From contig USLC01000002.1 of the NCBI GenBank assembly GCA_900555375.1, positions 1 through 26,106 on the forward strand: a stretch of DNA of 26,106 bases, read 5' to 3'. This stretch comes from an uncultured Eubacteriales bacterium. Lineage in GTDB: Bacteria; Bacillota; Clostridia; Monoglobales; Monoglobaceae. The notes below the pieces were generated by a model. That model was not told the origin of the DNA. It made no database searches and saw nothing but the letters and a program-made list of their open reading frames with translations. Both the position numbers and the translations under genes were made by a program. Of the stretch, positions 23,855-26,106 are shown one piece after another (within the stretch, counting starts at the first letter, position 1; each line of letters begins with the position of its first letter).

Positions 23855-23953
23855 CTTGGTAATGTGGGAGTAGCAGGCGCACCTTGCGTGCGTGACAAGT
23901 CAACATACTGACTTTTTTAAGTCTGGCTTGTATTAAATTGCAAGACACAAGTA
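23855..23953 (+). promoter_or_regulatory. yybP-ykoY-type manganese riboswitch aptamer
   Basis: The loop GGGAGTAGC (23866-23874) is the hallmark of this class. P2 can be CGCAC/GTGCG (23878-23892). Then ACAAG (23895-23899) pairs with CTTGT (23927-23931), enclosing AACATACT and an inner GACTT/AAGTC stem, as in the long arm of the known structure. GCAAGA (23940-23945) matches the conserved 3' side. P1 can form from CTT..TGTG at the 5' end and CACAAG (23946-23951). In the known class, Mn2+ docks the two loops together and turns expression on. The 3' side of P1 is also the left arm of the first terminator, so a bound aptamer would prevent termination. The gene downstream is mntP, the classic target. 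Base pairing was drawn by eye. Confidence 0.85.
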
Positions 23954-23984
23954 TAACCGTTTAGCTGTACTTGCTGTCTTTTTT
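23942..23984 (+). terminator. Riboswitch expression-platform terminator
   Basis: AAGACA-CAAGTA (23942-23953) pairs with TACTTG-C-TGTCTT (23968-23980), leaving one bulged C, followed by TTTT. Its left arm overlaps the 3' strand of aptamer stem P1, so the two structures exclude each other. Confidence 0.8.
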
Positions 23985-23994
23985 CGGATAATTT

Positions 23995-24026
23995 CGGGTA
24001 TAGCGTGGGTGCTGTACCCGTTTTTT
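23995..24026 (+). terminator. Second terminator hairpin before mntP
   Basis: CGGGTA-T-AGC (23995-24004) pairs with GCT-G-TACCCG (24011-24020), nine pairs and one T-G, followed directly by TTTTTT (24021-24026). It is a good intrinsic terminator but does not overlap the aptamer, and it lies only 34 bases before the mntP start. Confidence 0.8.
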
Positions 24027-24059
24027 ATGAATAAAATTTTTATATGGGAGAGAATAACA

Positions 24060-24644
24060 ATGAACTGGAGTTTTACCTTTTTGTTAAACAGCGTGCTGCT
24101 GGGGGTGGGGCTTGCGATGGACGCTTTTTCGGTCTGTCTTGCCAATGGTCTTAACGAGCCTAAGATGAGACTTGGCAGGATGTGCGCCGTTTCGTCCGTG
24201 TTTGCGGCATTTCAGGCGCTTATGCCGATGCTCGGCTGGGTTTGCGTTCATACCATTGTGTCGTATTTTACTGCCTTTCAAAAACTGATACCGTGGATAG
24301 CCTTGATATTGCTTCTATATATAGGCGGCAAGATGCTTATAGAGGGAATCCTTTCAAAAGACGGCGGTGAAAAACCCGCTGTCAGCTTTGGAGCACTGAT
24401 GGTTCAGGGTGTTGCAACCTCAATAGACGCTCTTTCGGTCGGATTCACCATTGCCGAGTACGGAGTGGTTAAAGCCCTTGTCTGTTCTCTTATAGTTGCA
24501 ACGGTTACTTTTTTCATTTCTCTCGGTGGAATCGTTTTGGGCAAGCAGTTTGGTACAAAGCTTGCCAATAAAGCGGCAATCCTCGGAGGAATTATTCTGA
24601 TTGCCATAGGTATAGAAATTTTTGTGGGCGGAATGCTCGGTTAA
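24060..24644 (+). CDS. mntP: Manganese efflux pump MntP
   Basis: A 194-residue inner-membrane exporter that removes excess Mn2+. It has six predicted membrane segments. The duplicated family motifs are present: GLAMDAFSVCLANGL in the first half (residues 18-32) and VATSIDALSVGF in the second, with the membrane Asp residues thought to carry the metal. The ATG at 24060 follows GGGAGAG by seven bases; an in-frame start at 24009 would lie inside the second terminator hairpin. The Mn2+ riboswitch directly upstream supports the assignment. A second transporter gene follows after 18 bases. Confidence 0.97.
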   Translation: MNWSFTFLLNSVLLGVGLAMDAFSVCLANGLNEPKMRLGRMCAVSSVFAAFQALMPMLGWVCVHTIVSYFTAFQKLIPWIALILLLYIGGKMLIEGILSKDGGEKPAVSFGALMVQGVATSIDALSVGFTIAEYGVVKALVCSLIVATVTFFISLGGIVLGKQFGTKLANKAAILGGIILIAIGIEIFVGGMLG

Positions 24645-24662
24645 TTGATAAGGGGGTAAATT

Positions 24663-25622
24663 ATGTTTTTGGCTGTAATTTTATTTGCTGTCGGTTTGGT
24701 ATGTCTTATAAAAGGCGGAGATTGGTTTGTGGACGGAGCAACGGGAATAGCTCACCACTTTAATATGCCCGAGATTCTTATAGGGGCAACGGTTGTGTCA
24801 ATCGGAACAACGCTACCCGAGGTTATGGTCTCGGTAACCTCGGCTTTAGAGGGGCACGGCGAGATTGCCTACGGCAATGCCATTGGCTCGGTAATCTGCA
24901 ATACTGCACTTATTGCGGCACTGGTCATCACCGTTATTCCGTCAACCGTTGATAAAAAATCATTTAAAATTCCGGTAATATTTTTCTTCATCGCTGCCGC
25001 AATATATGTGTTCTCGGCATATTTTAAGGGACGTTTCGGCAGGACGACGGGATTTGTTCTGCTTGGGGTATTTGTTGTTTATATGATTATTACCGTCAGA
25101 CACGCTTTAAAGGATGCAAAAGATTCTTTGGCTGATAAAAAAGCGGACAAGCCTCTTACAAAAGAGGTGTTTCTGCTTGCGGTAGGAGCGGTATTCATTG
25201 CCGTGGGGGCAAAGCTGCTTGTAAGCAACGGAACCGTTTTGGCGCGTGCTATGGGTGTTCCCGAATCTGTAATCGCGCTCACATTTGTTGCCCTCGGCAC
25301 ATCTCTGCCCGAGCTTGTCACCGCAATTACTGCATTGATTAAGGGGCGCGGAGCACTCTCGCTCGGCAATATTGTTGGTGCAAATTTATTTAATCTTGTA
25401 CTGGTCAGCGGATTGTCTGTTATATGCTCCCCGTTTACGATTCCTCAAAGCAGTACCCTCGGCGGATTTAACACATCGCTTGTGCTTGATATCCCTGTTA
25501 TGCTTTTTGTTATGGCATTTATGACAATCCCCGCGCTTGTGCGCGGAAGGTTAAGCCGTGCACAGGGCATAGTGCTTCTTGTGATTTATGCGGCATTCTG
25601 TGCAATTCAGTTTTCTGTGTGA
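24663..25622 (+). CDS. CaCA-family cation antiporter (YrbG-like)
   Basis: A 319-residue membrane protein with about ten helices, built from two inverted halves. Each half has the family alpha repeat: SIGTTLPEVMVSVTSAL with YGNAIGSVICN, and ALGTSLPELVTAITAL with LGNIVGANLFN. The ion-binding Glu residues of the TLPE and SLPE motifs are present. A polar cytoplasmic loop (about 146-168) separates the halves. Family members exchange Na+ or H+ for Ca2+, and some eukaryotic relatives move Mn2+. AGGGGG lies six bases before the ATG and only 18 bases separate it from mntP, so it should share the Mn2+ riboswitch. Manganese export is thus a reasonable inference, not shown. Confidence 0.92.
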   Translation: MFLAVILFAVGLVCLIKGGDWFVDGATGIAHHFNMPEILIGATVVSIGTTLPEVMVSVTSALEGHGEIAYGNAIGSVICNTALIAALVITVIPSTVDKKSFKIPVIFFFIAAAIYVFSAYFKGRFGRTTGFVLLGVFVVYMIITVRHALKDAKDSLADKKADKPLTKEVFLLAVGAVFIAVGAKLLVSNGTVLARAMGVPESVIALTFVALGTSLPELVTAITALIKGRGALSLGNIVGANLFNLVLVSGLSVICSPFTIPQSSTLGGFNTSLVLDIPVMLFVMAFMTIPALVRGRLSRAQGIVLLVIYAAFCAIQFSV

Positions 25623-25650
25623 TCGGATTTAACTTTTTTATAAAAAATGC

Positions 25651-25679
25651 TTGACAAATCAGTACCTATGCATTATAAT
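25651..25679 (+). promoter_or_regulatory. Near-perfect promoter of the terminal secreted-protein gene
   Basis: TTGACA (25651-25656), a 17-base spacer and TATAAT (25674-25679) match the sigma-A consensus exactly. Short arms TATGC (25668-25672) and GCATA (25684-25688) flank the -10 element and could be an operator. Confidence 0.85.
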
Positions 25680-25741
25680 ATAAGCATAAGGTTAGTTGCA
25701 GCATAATTAACAAAAATTGACATTTAAAGGAGTGGATATTT

Positions 25742-26106
25742 ATGAAAAAGCTTATTTCATCTTTAGCAGTTGTTTCTTCAGCCGCTATACTGGGAACATT
25801 AAGCATGACGGCATTTGCAGCTGGAAATGGTAATGCAATTATCTATGATGACGGAGCAAATATAATTTACTCTGACACACATACAGGTGATTCATTTGTA
25901 TCAAGAAAAAATAATTTCAAAATCAGTTATACTGTTATTCCAGTCAATGAACCTATTACTCCTGAATATCTCGGACTTGATGATTCGTATACTCTGACTA
26001 AATCGGAAACAGATGAAAATGTTTACGAGGTTGAGGTTAAGGACGAGGAAACACTTAACAAGCTTTATGAAGCGGCAAAGTCACTTTATGATGAAAACGG
26101 CAACGG
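25742..26106 (+). CDS. Secreted protein of unknown function, 5' part
   Basis: An open frame of 121 complete codons that runs off the window without a stop. AAAGGAG (25726-25732) lies nine bases before the ATG. Residues 1-27 or so are a clear signal peptide (MKKLISSLAVVSSAAILGTL, then SMTAFA before AGNGN). The mature part is acidic and rich in Asp, Asn, Thr and Tyr (DDGANIIYSDTHTGDSF; later VYEVEVKDEETLNKLYEAA). I do not recognise a domain in what is visible. The perfect promoter suggests high or tightly switched expression. It could be another surface or secreted protein; the rest of the gene is needed. Confidence 0.85.
   Translation, partial: MKKLISSLAVVSSAAILGTLSMTAFAAGNGNAIIYDDGANIIYSDTHTGDSFVSRKNNFKISYTVIPVNEPITPEYLGLDDSYTLTKSETDENVYEVEVKDEETLNKLYEAAKSLYDENGN

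Noticed and set aside
1..26106. CRISPR arrays, tRNA or rRNA genes, prophage or transposase genes
   Set aside because: None was seen on reading through both strands by eye; no regularly spaced repeats, tRNA-like arms or integrase/transposase motifs were noticed.

Overview
The window looks like part of a chromosome from an anaerobic, low-to-mid GC Firmicute of class Clostridia. The evidence is glutamine synthetase type III, large S-layer-homology (SLH) surface proteins, the yajC / TIGR04086 pair, a CTP synthase of Gram-positive type, consensus sigma-A promoters with 17-base spacers, strong GGAGG ribosome sites and U-tailed terminators. It may be an uncultured gut lineage, but the genus cannot be read from the sequence. 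I saw no rRNA, tRNA, CRISPR array, phage module or transposase.

Layout. (1) 1-1115: the 3' part of a type III glutamine synthetase gene, broken by a frameshift near 386 and more GC-rich than its surroundings. (2) 1157-2758: pyrG. (3) 2763-13018: a cell-surface cluster. It holds two very large paralogous SLH proteins (2963-6067 and 10154-13018), an SLH-anchored amidase (7260-8702), a peptidase-U32 / tRNA hydroxylation-type protein (8757-9995) and a reverse-strand SLOG-fold protein (6361-6849). A degenerate GC-rich intergenic repeat lies near 6160-6312. (4) 13104-15080: a VIT plus VWA domain protein of unknown role. (5) 15088-19720: the carAB operon, preceded by a 39-codon leader ORF whose stop codon lies inside an intrinsic terminator. 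(6) 19899-21532: a MerR/GyrI-like regulator followed by a GNAT/YoaP-like acetyltransferase. (7) 22071-22784: a secreted SH3-NlpC/P60 hydrolase. (8) 22922-23782: yajC and a TIGR04086 membrane protein. (9) 23822-25622: a yybP-ykoY-type Mn2+ riboswitch controlling mntP and a CaCA-family cation antiporter. (10) 25742 to the window end: the start of a secreted protein with a near-perfect promoter.

How the genes work together. pyrG and carAB are the glutamine-using steps of pyrimidine (and arginine) synthesis, and glutamine synthetase supplies the glutamine. The SLH proteins, SLH amidase and NlpC/P60 enzyme build or remodel the cell envelope; two of them have WalR-like TGTWAH-N5-TGTWAH direct repeats upstream. 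mntP and the antiporter form a metal-export transcription unit. The most interesting regulatory features are the carAB leader, which resembles the enterobacterial pyrBI attenuator, and the Mn2+ riboswitch followed by two consecutive terminator hairpins.
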